A program made the translations under genes and the position numbers. DNA of 64,000 bases from Deltaproteobacteria bacterium (GTDB taxonomy: Bacteria; Lernaellota; Lernaellaia; JACKCT01). Location: the NCBI GenBank assembly GCA_020845895.1, contig JADLEX010000098.1:25549-89548 (forward strand). Reading direction: 5' to 3'. Below the pieces are notes generated by a model that worked only from the letters and a program-made list of their open reading frames with translations, did not search any database and was not told the origin of the DNA. Positions 52,220-61,710 of the stretch are shown piece after piece (the stretch's first letter is position 1; the number at the start of each line of letters is the position of its first letter).

Positions 52220-54429
52220 GCGAGAACCTGACGGTCTTCATCGCCGAGCACGACGAGAGTTTCGCCTCGCTCGCCATGGGGCAGATCGCCGCGCGCGGCA
52301 TGACCGTCCGCAAGTTTCGCTCCGGCGCGGAACTTCTGGAAGCGCTGGAGGAGCAACGCATCCCTCCCGACGTGCTTCTTCTCGCGGCCCTTCTTCCCGA
52401 CCGAAACGGTCTTGAGCTTTGCAAGAAAATCAAGGACTACACGCCTTACTCCAAGATCAAGATCATCCTCGTCAGTTCGTTCCCACGCACGGCTCGGTTC
52501 GTGTCCGAAGCGAAAACGCGTTATCGGGCCGACTTCTATATCGAACAGCCCTTCGAGGTGACGCTGATCCCGGACGTCGTCGCCAAAGTCGCCGAGGGCG
52601 GCGCCGAGGAGATCACGACTCCCCCGAAAACGTCCGCCGGCGCACAGAAGGCGAGTGCGCAGACCGCCGCTCCGCGCAAGTCCTCGGAGCCGGCGGCGCC
52701 CACGCCCGTTCGCGACACAGAGCCCGAACGGCGAAAGCCCGAACAACGCAGGGCGATCGAGCCGGAATTCGAACCGCGACGTACGCGCCCGGTTCCGCGC
52801 GACATGGAGGGGCGTCGTGAATCCGACGCCGCGCCGACACCCCGACCCGCTGCACGGAGACCCGCGCGACGCATGCTGTCGCTGCCGCTCTCCGGAAATC
52901 TGCACGATGTGCTGTTGCCCGAGTTGCTGCTCTACCTGTATCAGAGCCGCTCAACGGGCGTGCTCAAGCTCAAGTGCGCCGACGAGGAACGACGCATCAC
53001 GCTGCGCAACGGCGTTCCGGTCGCGATCGACACCAACTTCATCGCCGACCAGGCGCTCGGCCGAATCCTGATCGAACAGGAACGAATCACCACCGAGCAG
53101 TTCGACACGGCAAAGCGGACGGCGGATTTTCAGGGGCGGCGCATCGGCGAGGTGCTCGTCGAGATGGGCGCGGTGACGAGCCACGAACTGCTCGCCACGC
53201 TGCATTTTCAGGCGCGGCAAAAACTCATGAGCGCGTTCCGCCACCGCGAGGGCACCTATGTCGTCGAAGAGGGCACGCCGACCCTGCGCGACACGGGCCA
53301 ACTCGAGGACAGCATCCTGTCCATCCTGCTCGCGGGCGTGAAGAACTATTACACGCTCACGCAGCTCGAGGAGCGCGTGTACAACAACAAGCGCCGCGTG
53401 GTGGCGAAGAACGACACGTCCACGGTTCGGCGAGGCGCGTTGCAGCTCACGCGCAAGGAATGGGAGCTGCTCGACCTCGTCAACGGCGAGCGGACCCTCG
53501 GCGAGATCATCAGCCTCGCGGAACTCTCGTTCGTGCGCACCTTCCAGATCGTGTATCTGCTCTTCCTGTTCGGGTTCATCCGTTTCGTCGACGAGGGGCC
53601 GGCGTTTTTCCAGATCGACGAACCGGTCATGAGCCGCGCGGTGGCCGAGGCCGACGAGCTGGCCGTCGCGCCGCCCGACCCCGGTCGCTCGATCGTCGAA
53701 CTCGAGGGCGAAGGCGAGGACCGGCTCATGCGTCTGCTGTACCGGCTCAACGGCATGGCGGCGACGGGCACCGTCGTCGTCGGTTCCCGCCGCGACACGC
53801 ACCGCATCGAAATGCGCCGCGGCAATCCCGTGCGCATCACGTCGGAGCGGCTCGATCACTGGAATCTCGGGAACCTGCTCGTCGAGCGAAACCTGATCAC
53901 CGCCGACCAGCGCGACGCCGCCCTTGAGGAATCGAAAATGTCCGGCCGTCCACTCGGCGAGACCTTCCTCAAGCGCGGCGCGATCGGTCCGCACCAGCTC
54001 TACGAAGCCCTCGTCGCGCAGGTGGACGCGCGATTGCAGATGCTGTCCGAGGCGCTCGACGTCGAGGACATCCGGTTCGAACCGGGCGCCGACTCGGCGG
54101 ATGACGCCGGAACGGGCGTCGACGTGTTGCGGGTCATCATTGCGGCGTTTCGGTCGCGCATGAATCGCGAGGCCGTGGAATCCGACCTGAAGCAACACCT
54201 GCTGCAAACGCCGAAAATGGCGCCCGCGGCACAAAGCCGCGTGCGCAAGAACCTCATCGACGCCCGCGAGGCGCAGCTCCTCAGTTCATTCAACGGCAAG
54301 CGCACGCTCGACCAGATTATCCGCATCACGCCGATCGGCCGCGAACGGGTGCTTTCGCTCGTGCACGCGCTCTACCAGCTCGGCCTGCTCGACTTCGAAT
54401 CGGAGTTCGAGGCCGTGAAGGTTCGTTAG
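52216..54429 (+). CDS. pseudo-receiver (phospho-Asp to Ala) with two PATAN domains, no DnaJ
   Basis: A 737-residue protein. Receiver: VLLLAALLPDRNG, where Ala replaces the phospho-Asp, and DFYIEQPFEV, where Gln replaces Lys, so it cannot be phosphorylated conventionally. A basic, Pro-rich linker (about 130-215) is followed by PATAN 1 (about 218-350: LSLPLSGNLHDVLLPELLLYL, ALGRILIEQERI) and PATAN 2 (about 495-640: LEGEGEDRLMRLLYRLNG region, NLGNLLVERNLI). No J-domain or TPR follows. The ATG overlaps the previous stop (ATGA). This is the third gene of the PATAN operon. Confidence 0.87.
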   Translation: MSENLTVFIAEHDESFASLAMGQIAARGMTVRKFRSGAELLEALEEQRIPPDVLLLAALLPDRNGLELCKKIKDYTPYSKIKIILVSSFPRTARFVSEAKTRYRADFYIEQPFEVTLIPDVVAKVAEGGAEEITTPPKTSAGAQKASAQTAAPRKSSEPAAPTPVRDTEPERRKPEQRRAIEPEFEPRRTRPVPRDMEGRRESDAAPTPRPAARRPARRMLSLPLSGNLHDVLLPELLLYLYQSRSTGVLKLKCADEERRITLRNGVPVAIDTNFIADQALGRILIEQERITTEQFDTAKRTADFQGRRIGEVLVEMGAVTSHELLATLHFQARQKLMSAFRHREGTYVVEEGTPTLRDTGQLEDSILSILLAGVKNYYTLTQLEERVYNNKRRVVAKNDTSTVRRGALQLTRKEWELLDLVNGERTLGEIISLAELSFVRTFQIVYLLFLFGFIRFVDEGPAFFQIDEPVMSRAVAEADELAVAPPDPGRSIVELEGEGEDRLMRLLYRLNGMAATGTVVVGSRRDTHRIEMRRGNPVRITSERLDHWNLGNLLVERNLITADQRDAALEESKMSGRPLGETFLKRGAIGPHQLYEALVAQVDARLQMLSEALDVEDIRFEPGADSADDAGTGVDVLRVIIAAFRSRMNREAVESDLKQHLLQTPKMAPAAQSRVRKNLIDAREAQLLSSFNGKRTLDQIIRITPIGRERVLSLVHALYQLGLLDFESEFEAVKVR

Positions 54430-54450
54430 GTTCACACGCAGGAGGACGAC

Positions 54451-55032
54451 GTGGCCGAATCGCCCTTCACGTTCCGCGAACTGACGCCGAGGGACTGGCC
54501 CGACATCGAAGCCCTCTTCGGTCCACGCGGCGCGTGCGGCGGTTGCTGGTGCATGTGGTGGCGCGTCGAACGCGGCGGCAAATTGCGGGAGGCCACCAAA
54601 GGCGCCCCGGCGAAAGCGACGTTCCGCGAACTTGTCGAGTCGGGCCGCGTGCGCGGCATCCTCGCCTTCGAGGGCGACGTCCCCGTCGGCTGGTGCTCCT
54701 TCGGTCCACGACCGTCGTTTCCCCGTCTCGAAACCGTCAAGGCTTACCGGCGGGACGACGGCGCGGCGGGTTGGTGCGTCAACTGCTTTTTCATCGCAAA
54801 GGATCGGCGCGGCCGAGGCGTCGCGGGCGGATTGCTCGACGCGGCGATCGCCGCCGCCAGGCGCGCCGGCGCACCGTGGCTCGAAGCCTACCCCGTCGTG
54901 TCGAAACCCGGTGCGACGGTGCCCGCGGTCTTCGCGTTCATGGGCCCCGAAACGCTCTTCGACACGCGGGGCTTTCGCGAGGTCCAGCGCCTGTCGCCCT
55001 CCCGCCCCGTCGTACGTCTCGCGCTTTCCTGA
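54451..55032 (+). CDS. GNAT-family N-acetyltransferase
   Basis: A 193-residue GNAT. VGWCSFGPRPSFPRL and FIAKDRRGRGVAGGLLDAAI (acetyl-CoA loop) are diagnostic. The N-terminal segment has GACGGCWCMWW, a Cys-rich loop seen in a subset of these enzymes. The substrate is unknown. A GTG start with AGGAGG upstream is 21 bases after the PATAN operon, so it may be transcribed with it. Confidence 0.88.
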   Translation: MAESPFTFRELTPRDWPDIEALFGPRGACGGCWCMWWRVERGGKLREATKGAPAKATFRELVESGRVRGILAFEGDVPVGWCSFGPRPSFPRLETVKAYRRDDGAAGWCVNCFFIAKDRRGRGVAGGLLDAAIAAARRAGAPWLEAYPVVSKPGATVPAVFAFMGPETLFDTRGFREVQRLSPSRPVVRLALS

Positions 55033-55151
55033 CGCTTTTCATGTCCCGACACGGTCGAACGCGCCCTGACCGCCGTCATTCGTGACATGGCCCGATTCCG
55101 TGTTATCTTTTGCGTGAAGCGTCGCGACGCGCGGCGCGGGGAGCGGGCTCG

Positions 55152-56195
55152 ATGCGTTGGTCGTGGGAAATTGGACGTCCTTTCGGAATCCCGGTGCGGG
55201 TCCACGCGACGTTCCTGATCCTGCTCGGCGTCGTCCTCTTCACCGGCGAGGGCGGCAAACCCGATCCCGCGGCGCTGCTGATCCTGCTCGTCGTCTTCGC
55301 GAGCGTGGTGCTGCACGAGCTGGGCCACTCCCTCGCGGCGCGGGCCTACGGCATCGTCGTGCGCGACATCACGCTCTGGCCGCTGGGCGGCATCGCGCGG
55401 CTCGAACGCATCCCAGAGCAGCCCGGGCGCCAGGTCGTGATCGCCGCGGCGGGCCCCGCCGTCAGCTTCGCGCTCGCCGGGCTCATCGCCGTGCCCGCGT
55501 TTCTCCTCATCCCCGACCTCGATCCCAAGACGCGCGCCGAGCAGATCCTTTGGTACGCCGCCGAGATCAACCTCATGCTCGGCCTGTTCAACCTGCTGCC
55601 CGCGCTGCCGATGGACGGCGGACGCATCCTGCGCGGCGTGCTGGCGATGACCAGCCTGAAGCCCAAGGCCACGTACATCGCCGCGCGCGTGGGACAGGCG
55701 TTCGCGATCGCACTCGCCGTGGGGGGACTTGCGCTCGGCCGGCCGTGGCTCGCGGTCATCGCCGTGTTCGTCTTCCTCACCGCCGAGCAGGAATGGCGCT
55801 CGGAACACGTCGTCGGGCGACTGCGTTCGGTGGCCGCGTGGCAGGCGATGCTCCGACCGGTGGCGACGGCGGGCCGCATGACGAGCATCGGCTCGCTCGC
55901 CGATTTCGCGCAGCAGTCGGAACAGCGCGACTTCCCCGTGACCGAGGGCGGTTCGCTCGTCGGCCTCGTCACGCGGTGGGATCTCGTGCAGGCGGTGCTC
56001 GACGGGCGGCGCGAGGATCCCGTGTTCACGATCATGGACCGCGAAATCCCAACGATCGCGCCCCATGAAACGCTCGACCATCTGCTGCCGCTGCGCATCC
56101 CCTTCGACCGCATCGTGCTGCCCGTCGTCGACCGCATGCGGGTCGTCGGCCTGCTCACCCCCGAGCGCCTCGCCGAGGTGCAGGCGCGGGGATGA
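55152..56195 (+). CDS. site-2 protease-type M50 metalloprotease with C-terminal CBS domains
   Basis: A 347-residue protein. Four to six membrane segments, the zinc motif LHELGHSLAARAYG near residue 57 and NLLPALPMDGGRILRGVL near residue 152 (third ligand, Asp). The C-terminal part has two CBS-like modules (RMTSIGSLADFAQQSEQRDF, LVTRWDLVQAVLDGR, and VVGLLTPERLAEVQ). CBS domains would sense an adenine nucleotide and regulate intramembrane cleavage. The start at 55152 has GGGGAG upstream. A target cannot be read from the neighbours. Confidence 0.92.
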   Translation: MRWSWEIGRPFGIPVRVHATFLILLGVVLFTGEGGKPDPAALLILLVVFASVVLHELGHSLAARAYGIVVRDITLWPLGGIARLERIPEQPGRQVVIAAAGPAVSFALAGLIAVPAFLLIPDLDPKTRAEQILWYAAEINLMLGLFNLLPALPMDGGRILRGVLAMTSLKPKATYIAARVGQAFAIALAVGGLALGRPWLAVIAVFVFLTAEQEWRSEHVVGRLRSVAAWQAMLRPVATAGRMTSIGSLADFAQQSEQRDFPVTEGGSLVGLVTRWDLVQAVLDGRREDPVFTIMDREIPTIAPHETLDHLLPLRIPFDRIVLPVVDRMRVVGLLTPERLAEVQARG

Positions 56196-56265
56196 TCGAC
56201 GCCATTTCGAACACCACCGGCGACGCGCCGCGCGCCGCAACTGCATTCTCCGAAAGGGAATTTGC

Positions 56266-57201
56266 ATGACCCTGGCTTTTCTCTTCATGGCCGTCGGGCT
56301 CGTCGCGCTTGCGGGGGGCGCGGACATTCTCGTGCGCGGCGCGAGCCGCCTCGCCATGGCGCTCGGCATCAGCCCGCTCGTCGTCGGTCTGACGATCGTG
56401 GCCATGGGGACCAGCGCGCCCGAGCTCTCCGTCTCCATCGCGGCGGCCGTCTCGGGCAGTTCCGACATCGCGCTCGGCAACATCGTCGGCTCCAACATCG
56501 CCAATATCGGGCTCATCATGGGCGTCGCCGCGCTCATCGCACCGGTCGCGATCTCGGCGGCCATGCGTCCTTATTTTCCCGTGATGATCGCGGCGATGAT
56601 TGCCGTACCCGCGATGGGGTTCGACGGGAGGATCGGCAGGATCGACGGAACTCTGCTCGTCGCCGCCGCCGTGATCTATATGTGGTGGATGGTCAAACGC
56701 CCGCACCCCGAGGCCGAAAGCCCCGAACCCGATCACGCCTCGGGATTCTTCCACACGCGATTCGGATACATTCTGATGATCCTCGGGGGACTCGTCGCCC
56801 TGGTCGTCGGGTCGAAACTGCTGGTGGACGGCGCGACGACGATCGCACGCGAGTTTGGCGTCTCCGAGCGCGTCATCGGCCTGACCCTCGTCGCGGTCGG
56901 CACGAGCCTGCCCGAGATGGCGACGTCGATCGCGGCCGCGTTACGCGGCAATGCGGCGATCGCCGTCGGCAACGTCGTCGGTTCAAACATCGCCAACGTC
57001 CTGGCGATCCTCGGTCCTACCGCGCTCATCCAGCCCATCGCCTCGCCGCGCACGCCGGGCACGACCCTCGACGCTGCGGTCATGCTCGGATTCGCCGCCG
57101 TCTTCACGGTTTTCGCGTTCGCGTTTCCGCGTGTCGGGCGAGCCGCCGGGGCGATGTCCGTTGCGGCTTACGCGGCCTACTGCATTTATCTGTTCGTCTG
57201 A
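56266..57201 (+). CDS. yrbG: calcium/sodium antiporter (CaCA family)
   Basis: A 311-residue membrane protein with ten predicted segments. The two alpha-repeats are clear: VAMGTSAPELSVSIAAA with GNIVGSNIANIGLI, and VAVGTSLPEMATSIAAA with GNVVGSNIANVLAI. These form the cation-binding core that exchanges Ca2+ (or K+) for Na+. GAAAGGG lies seven bases before the ATG. The stop overlaps the convergent GNAT gene end by 16 bases. Confidence 0.93.
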   Translation: MTLAFLFMAVGLVALAGGADILVRGASRLAMALGISPLVVGLTIVAMGTSAPELSVSIAAAVSGSSDIALGNIVGSNIANIGLIMGVAALIAPVAISAAMRPYFPVMIAAMIAVPAMGFDGRIGRIDGTLLVAAAVIYMWWMVKRPHPEAESPEPDHASGFFHTRFGYILMILGGLVALVVGSKLLVDGATTIAREFGVSERVIGLTLVAVGTSLPEMATSIAAALRGNAAIAVGNVVGSNIANVLAILGPTALIQPIASPRTPGTTLDAAVMLGFAAVFTVFAFAFPRVGRAAGAMSVAAYAAYCIYLFV

Positions 57202-57647
57202 GAGTCCAGATCCATCGAAAAGTGAAAGCTCTTCACGCAGAGCCCCTGCGAAAAGTAGAACCGGTGCGCGCGGTCGCGGTGCACGCCCGAATCGAGATGA
57301 AGTTCGCCGTACCCGTTCGAGCGCGCGTAATCCGCCAGTGCTCGCAGCAGCGCCCCGCCGAGTCCGCGTGAGCGGCAAGCCGCCGAGGTGACCAGATCGT
57401 CCACGTACAGGTGCCGTCCCCACGCGAGATTGTTCGCAACGCGAAATCCGGCCACGGCGGCGACCACGCCGGCCGCCTCCACGTAGGCCAGCCGATAACC
57501 TTCCGCCATCTGCGCCGCCGCGCGGCACGCGATCTCGTCCTCGTCCAGACGATCGCGAAGCTCGCGCAGCACGCGCGCGCACGCGCGGATCTCTTCGTCG
57601 GTCTCGACGATGCGCATCGCCCACTCTTCCTGTGACATGTTCGTCAT
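57186..57647 (-). CDS. GNAT-family N-acetyltransferase
   Basis: A 153-residue GNAT: VAAVAGFRVANNLAWGRHLY, VDDLVTSAACRSRGLGGALL (acetyl-CoA loop RSRGLGGA) and YFSQGLCVKSFHFSMDL. Short N-terminal helix. The ATG at 57647 has GGAG seven bases upstream; longer ORF versions from 58034 run into the divergent gene's region and are not supported. Substrate unknown. Confidence 0.88.
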   Translation of the reverse strand: MTNMSQEEWAMRIVETDEEIRACARVLRELRDRLDEDEIACRAAAQMAEGYRLAYVEAAGVVAAVAGFRVANNLAWGRHLYVDDLVTSAACRSRGLGGALLRALADYARSNGYGELHLDSGVHRDRAHRFYFSQGLCVKSFHFSMDLDSQTNR

Positions 57648-57810
57648 CGAACTGCTCCGATCTTCCCGCGTGGGATCGTGACATTTCTCATACGCGATCC
57701 GTTGCAACTCGGCGATGATACCCCTGCAACGCACCGTTTCCATCATCGTGAATCGTCCGGACGCGCAGACCGCGTCGCGCACGATTCCCCATCGCCCGAA
57801 GGAGAGCCCC

Positions 57811-58701
57811 ATGACCATCGCCATTACGGGAGCCACCGGCAATATCGGTTCCGTCCTCGCCGACCGGCTGCTGCGAGCCGGGGCGGACATCACCCTGATC
57901 GTGCGCAACGCCGAGAAGGCCAAACACTTCGCCGATCGCGGCGCGAAGCTCGCCGTCGGCGACCTGACCGACGAAACGTTCATCGTGAACGCCACGCGCG
58001 GCGCGAAGGCGCTGTTCTGGCTCACGCCGCCCAATTTCGCCGCGACCGACTTCCGCGCTTATCAGAACCGGCTCGGCGACATCGCGGCCAAGGCGATCGC
58101 GACGAACGCGATCCCTCACGTCGTGCACCTGTCCAGCTTCGGCGCGCACCTGGGGCACTCCGCCGGCCCCGTCAACGGCCTTTCCGACATCGAGAAAAAA
58201 CTCGACGCGGTGTCGAAGAACATCATCCACCTGCGTCCCGGTTTCTTCATGGAAAACCTGTTCGGCAACCTCGCCACGATCAAGACCGCCGGCGCGATCT
58301 TCGGACCCATCTCACCCACCGTCACCTTCCCCGTGATCGCCACGCGTGACATCGGCGAAATCGCCGCCGACATCCTGGGCAACCTCGACTGGTCGGGTCG
58401 CAACGTCCGCGAACTGCACGGCCCGCGTCATCTGAGCTGGGGCGAGATCGCGGGTACGCTCGGAATCACGCTCGGCCGCGAGGTGAAATTCGTCCCCGTC
58501 ACCGCCGAGCAGGCGATCGAGTCCATGAAGGGCATGGGACTGCCGGAGGACATTTCGAATCTGTACGTCGAGCTGTATCGGGGCATCGACTCGGGCGTGC
58601 TGAGCTGTGAGCAGCCGCTGGGGCCGCAGACCGCCACCGCGACGACGCTCGAGCAGTTCGCGTCCGACATCCTCAAGCCTGCGATCGACAACATGGGCTG
58701 A
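57811..58701 (+). CDS. NmrA-like NAD(P)-binding protein
   Basis: A 296-residue atypical SDR: TIAITGATGNIGSVLADRLL (NAD(P) loop), LIVRNAEKAKHFADRGAK, HVVHLSSFGAHLG, LRPGFFMENLFGNL and VIATRDIGEIAADIL. The family includes NmrA and quinone oxidoreductase 2 relatives; without the Tyr-Lys pair it may be a redox sensor or a flavin-independent reductase. AAGGAGAG precedes the ATG. Monocistronic, divergent from the GNAT gene, convergent with the PPDK-fusion gene. Confidence 0.9.
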   Translation: MTIAITGATGNIGSVLADRLLRAGADITLIVRNAEKAKHFADRGAKLAVGDLTDETFIVNATRGAKALFWLTPPNFAATDFRAYQNRLGDIAAKAIATNAIPHVVHLSSFGAHLGHSAGPVNGLSDIEKKLDAVSKNIIHLRPGFFMENLFGNLATIKTAGAIFGPISPTVTFPVIATRDIGEIAADILGNLDWSGRNVRELHGPRHLSWGEIAGTLGITLGREVKFVPVTAEQAIESMKGMGLPEDISNLYVELYRGIDSGVLSCEQPLGPQTATATTLEQFASDILKPAIDNMG

Positions 58702-58732
58702 GTCCGCCCAAGCGCCCGAGCGAATTTCCGGG

Positions 58733-58772
58733 TTCGGGGCATCGGCGCGATGCGGTCGCCGATGTCCCCGAA
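58733..58772. terminator. long hairpin between convergent genes
   Basis: TTCGGGGCATCGGCG (58733-58747) pairs with CGCCGATGTCCCCGAA (58757-58772) over 15 pairs with one bulge, loop nine bases. The plus strand follows with TTTACG only, so as a terminator it is suggestive rather than classic. Confidence 0.6.
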
Positions 58773-58773
58773 T

Positions 58774-61710
58774 TTACGTCATCCGTACCGCACCGAGACC
58801 AAGCCGGCCGTCGAGCACCACGTCCAGCGGCCGCGCGAAACGCACGTGACGCAGGTGCGCGGTGCGGGTGACTTCCGGCGCGGCGGCGAGCAGGTCCCAA
58901 TCGAGGAACTGTCCTTCACGCGCATGAGCGCGATCGGCGCCGGGCGGGATCGTCAGATAGCCGATCCGCAACGCCGTGATGTTCTGAAAGAAGTGCGTGC
59001 CCTGCGACGGATCGACATCGTAGCCCGCGGGCGACGCCTCGATCATCACGCGCACCCCCGCGATCTGCGCCCACTGCACGGGAATGCCTAGCCACTCGTC
59101 GGCGCTGCCCCACCGCCCCGGCCCGATGAGGATATATGGGCGCTTCTCGCGCGCGAGCGCCGCGTTGATCTCGCCCACCTCGGCGGCGATGGCGCGGTTG
59201 CGCGCCGCGTCCCACGTCGCGGGATCGACGTACACCACGTCGCGGAGGCCGTCATGCCCCCCATCGCCGAGCGCGCGGTTCGACCGGGCGAGGCACGATG
59301 CCGGCGGGATCGAATTCACGTCCACCGTCGAAATCGTCTTTCGCCGCGCGGTCAGCGGGCGCACCTGAAGCACGTAGAGCGTCGGCGCTTCGCGCGCTTG
59401 CCCGCGCGACGGGTCGCTCCCCCAGTCCCCCATTTCGCACGCGAACTCCATTTCGACCGGACCGCCGAAACCGGCCTGGGCCATGCGCAGCAGATCGCGC
59501 ACCGTCTCGGCAAGGGGAATCGCGCCGTGTTGGAGGATGTTGTTGAAGGTCACCACGCGCGGACCGGGCAGCGACAGGTCGTCGCGGATACGCCGGTCGT
59601 CGCGTGAAAAAACACTGCCCGACGCGTCGAGCGCGCCATCGGCTTCGGCCGTCGCGAGATCGAAGTGCGTGACGCAAGCGTCGGCCTCGTCGCCCGTGCC
59701 CTCCCACCGGCGAGTCAGGTCGATCGCGAAAAACCCGCGCTGCGTGTTCGCCAGTACAGATTCCGGCGTCGAAAACTGCGGCAGCACACGCGGATGCACG
59801 GGCGAGAAACGCAGCGCGAGGCCGCCGTCCACGATCAGCCGCCCAAGCCCGAGCGCGACATGCACGATGCCGTCCTCGGGCTGTTGCGGACCGACGGGAT
59901 AGAAGTTGTACGACTGCGCGACTCCCGAAAACGACGGGTAGAACCGCGTGCCGCGCCGCCGCCCCACGACGCGCTCGATGATGACCGCCATCTTCTCCTC
60001 CTCGACGCGGTAACCCGTGTTGTCGAGGTAAGAGCGCGCGTTGCGAAAGAACGTGGACGCGTACACCAGCTTCACCGCCGCGCACAGTTGCCGGTGGCGC
60101 TCGTCGGGCGACGGGTCGTTGTTCGGAATCATGTGCGTGCGATAGATGCCCGCGAAAGGCTGCTGGATCGAATCCTCCATCAGGCTCGACGAACGCACCG
60201 CCAGCGGCGCGTCGACGCGCGCGGCGACGTGCATGAGCTTGCGGCGCAGTTCGTCGGGCAGCCATGCGTGGACGAACCGCAGGGCGATCTCACGGTCGTC
60301 GGTCGCGTCGTAAACGAAATCGCGCAGGTTGTTCGCGTCCATGAACGCGTCGAAGTCCTCGGTGGCGATAACGAGCGAGGGCGGCACGCGCACGGGCATG
60401 GGCAGCGGCGGGCGGCTCTCGCCCTGCGCGAGCAGCATGTTGAGAAAGGCGATGCCGCGCGCCTTGCCGCCGAGGCCGCCGTCGCATAGCCGCGCGAACG
60501 ACGCGCCATCCGGATGCGCGGGGTCGAAGTCGGCGACCATCCCGCGTTGCAGCCGCTCCTGTTCGTCGCGCAGCACGTCGATGAGAAACCGGCGCACGTC
60601 GTCCACGGTGGGGTAGTCGCTCACGCGGCGCGGGCGTATGCGTTCGGCACGCTCGAATTCGCCGCGCGCCATGAGCCAGACGGAAAAGTGGTTGCGCGTG
60701 GCGTGGTAGAAGAGCGATTCCGACGGTACGGTGTGGAGCTTCTCCTCCAACTCGCGAAGATCGCGTGCGCGATCGACCTCACCGCCGTCGGGCATGCGAA
60801 AGACGAAGTCGCCGAAACCCAGGTGCTCGGCGAGAAAACGCCGGATGCCCGCGAGCAGGTTGGGCGTGGACTTGTCGAGAAAGAGCGCGCCCAGTTGGGC
60901 CGCGCGCGCGGCGTTCTCGTGCTGCGCCGACTGGATCAGGATCGGCAGCTCCGCGTCGTGCGCGCGCACGAGTCGCGCGAAGTCGATCCCCGCGTCGTTG
61001 TCGTCCGCGCCCGCGCGGGGCAGCCGCGCGTCGGTGATGACGGCGAGCATGTGGCGCTCGTAGCGGCGCAGGAGCGCGACGCCCTTTTCGTAGGTGTCGG
61101 CGTGCAGGATCTTCGGCCGCGCCTTCATGCACATCAGCCGGTGATGCTGGTTCACGCCCTCGGCCCAGAGCGAGCGCGACTGCGCCATCAGCTCGGTGTA
61201 GAGCATCGCGAGGTACGAAGAATAGAAGCGCGGCGAATCCTCGAGCAGCAGGATCACGCGCACGCCGCCGTGGGCGATGTCGAAATCGACATTCTGTCGG
61301 TCCTCGATGTCCTTGATGATCGCGAGCAGGATCTTCGCGTCACCGTTCCAGAAGAAGACGCCGTCAATGGCGTCCTCGTCGATCGTCGCGCGCAGATTCT
61401 CCAAATCCGCGGAGTCGATGACGAGCAGGGCGACGGGGCGCCCCGGGCGCAGGTCCTTCACGCGCCGCCCGAAGGCGTTGAAGTCCATGTCGCGCACGCT
61501 GGTCATCGTGAGGATCAGGTCGAAGCGCCGGTCCTCCATCAGCCGGATCGCCTCTTCACCCGTGGGCGCGTAGGTGAAGCGCGGCGACGCGGTTAGCGAC
61601 AGGGCCTTGTACTCCGTGAAGATCTGCTCGGTCAGGTGGCCGTCTTCTTCGAGGATGAAGGCGTCGTAAGGCGATGAGACGAGCAGGATCTCGCGCACCC
61701 GGTAGGGCAT
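58774..61710 (-). CDS. two receiver-like domains fused to a PPDK/PEP-synthase ATP-grasp domain
   Basis: A 978-residue protein. The first receiver-like domain (1-130) has FDLILTMTSVRD, with Thr in place of the phospho-Asp. The second (about 150-300) keeps MLAVITDARLP and LFLDKS. A helical linker leads to the N-terminal PPDK-type nucleotide-binding domain (about 425-860): GGLGGKARGIAFLNMLL, PLAVRSSSLMEDSIQQPFAG, YPSFSGVAQSYN, VEMEFACE and LYVLQVRPL. The phospho-His swivel domain and the PEP/pyruvate barrel are missing, so this is not a gluconeogenic PEP synthase. It may phosphorylate or nucleotidylate a partner or small molecule. The C-terminal about 110 residues (PYILIGPGRWGSADEW) are unassigned. 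Confidence 0.87.
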   Translation of the reverse strand: MPYRVREILLVSSPYDAFILEEDGHLTEQIFTEYKALSLTASPRFTYAPTGEEAIRLMEDRRFDLILTMTSVRDMDFNAFGRRVKDLRPGRPVALLVIDSADLENLRATIDEDAIDGVFFWNGDAKILLAIIKDIEDRQNVDFDIAHGGVRVILLLEDSPRFYSSYLAMLYTELMAQSRSLWAEGVNQHHRLMCMKARPKILHADTYEKGVALLRRYERHMLAVITDARLPRAGADDNDAGIDFARLVRAHDAELPILIQSAQHENAARAAQLGALFLDKSTPNLLAGIRRFLAEHLGFGDFVFRMPDGGEVDRARDLRELEEKLHTVPSESLFYHATRNHFSVWLMARGEFERAERIRPRRVSDYPTVDDVRRFLIDVLRDEQERLQRGMVADFDPAHPDGASFARLCDGGLGGKARGIAFLNMLLAQGESRPPLPMPVRVPPSLVIATEDFDAFMDANNLRDFVYDATDDREIALRFVHAWLPDELRRKLMHVAARVDAPLAVRSSSLMEDSIQQPFAGIYRTHMIPNNDPSPDERHRQLCAAVKLVYASTFFRNARSYLDNTGYRVEEEKMAVIIERVVGRRRGTRFYPSFSGVAQSYNFYPVGPQQPEDGIVHVALGLGRLIVDGGLALRFSPVHPRVLPQFSTPESVLANTQRGFFAIDLTRRWEGTGDEADACVTHFDLATAEADGALDASGSVFSRDDRRIRDDLSLPGPRVVTFNNILQHGAIPLAETVRDLLRMAQAGFGGPVEMEFACEMGDWGSDPSRGQAREAPTLYVLQVRPLTARRKTISTVDVNSIPPASCLARSNRALGDGGHDGLRDVVYVDPATWDAARNRAIAAEVGEINAALAREKRPYILIGPGRWGSADEWLGIPVQWAQIAGVRVMIEASPAGYDVDPSQGTHFFQNITALRIGYLTIPPGADRAHAREGQFLDWDLLAAAPEVTRTAHLRHVRFARPLDVVLDGRLGLGAVRMT

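Noticed and set aside
58774..61710. PEP synthase (ppsA) or ppdK
   Set aside because: The swivel and PEP barrel are missing and two receiver-like domains are present, so the metabolic name would mislead.
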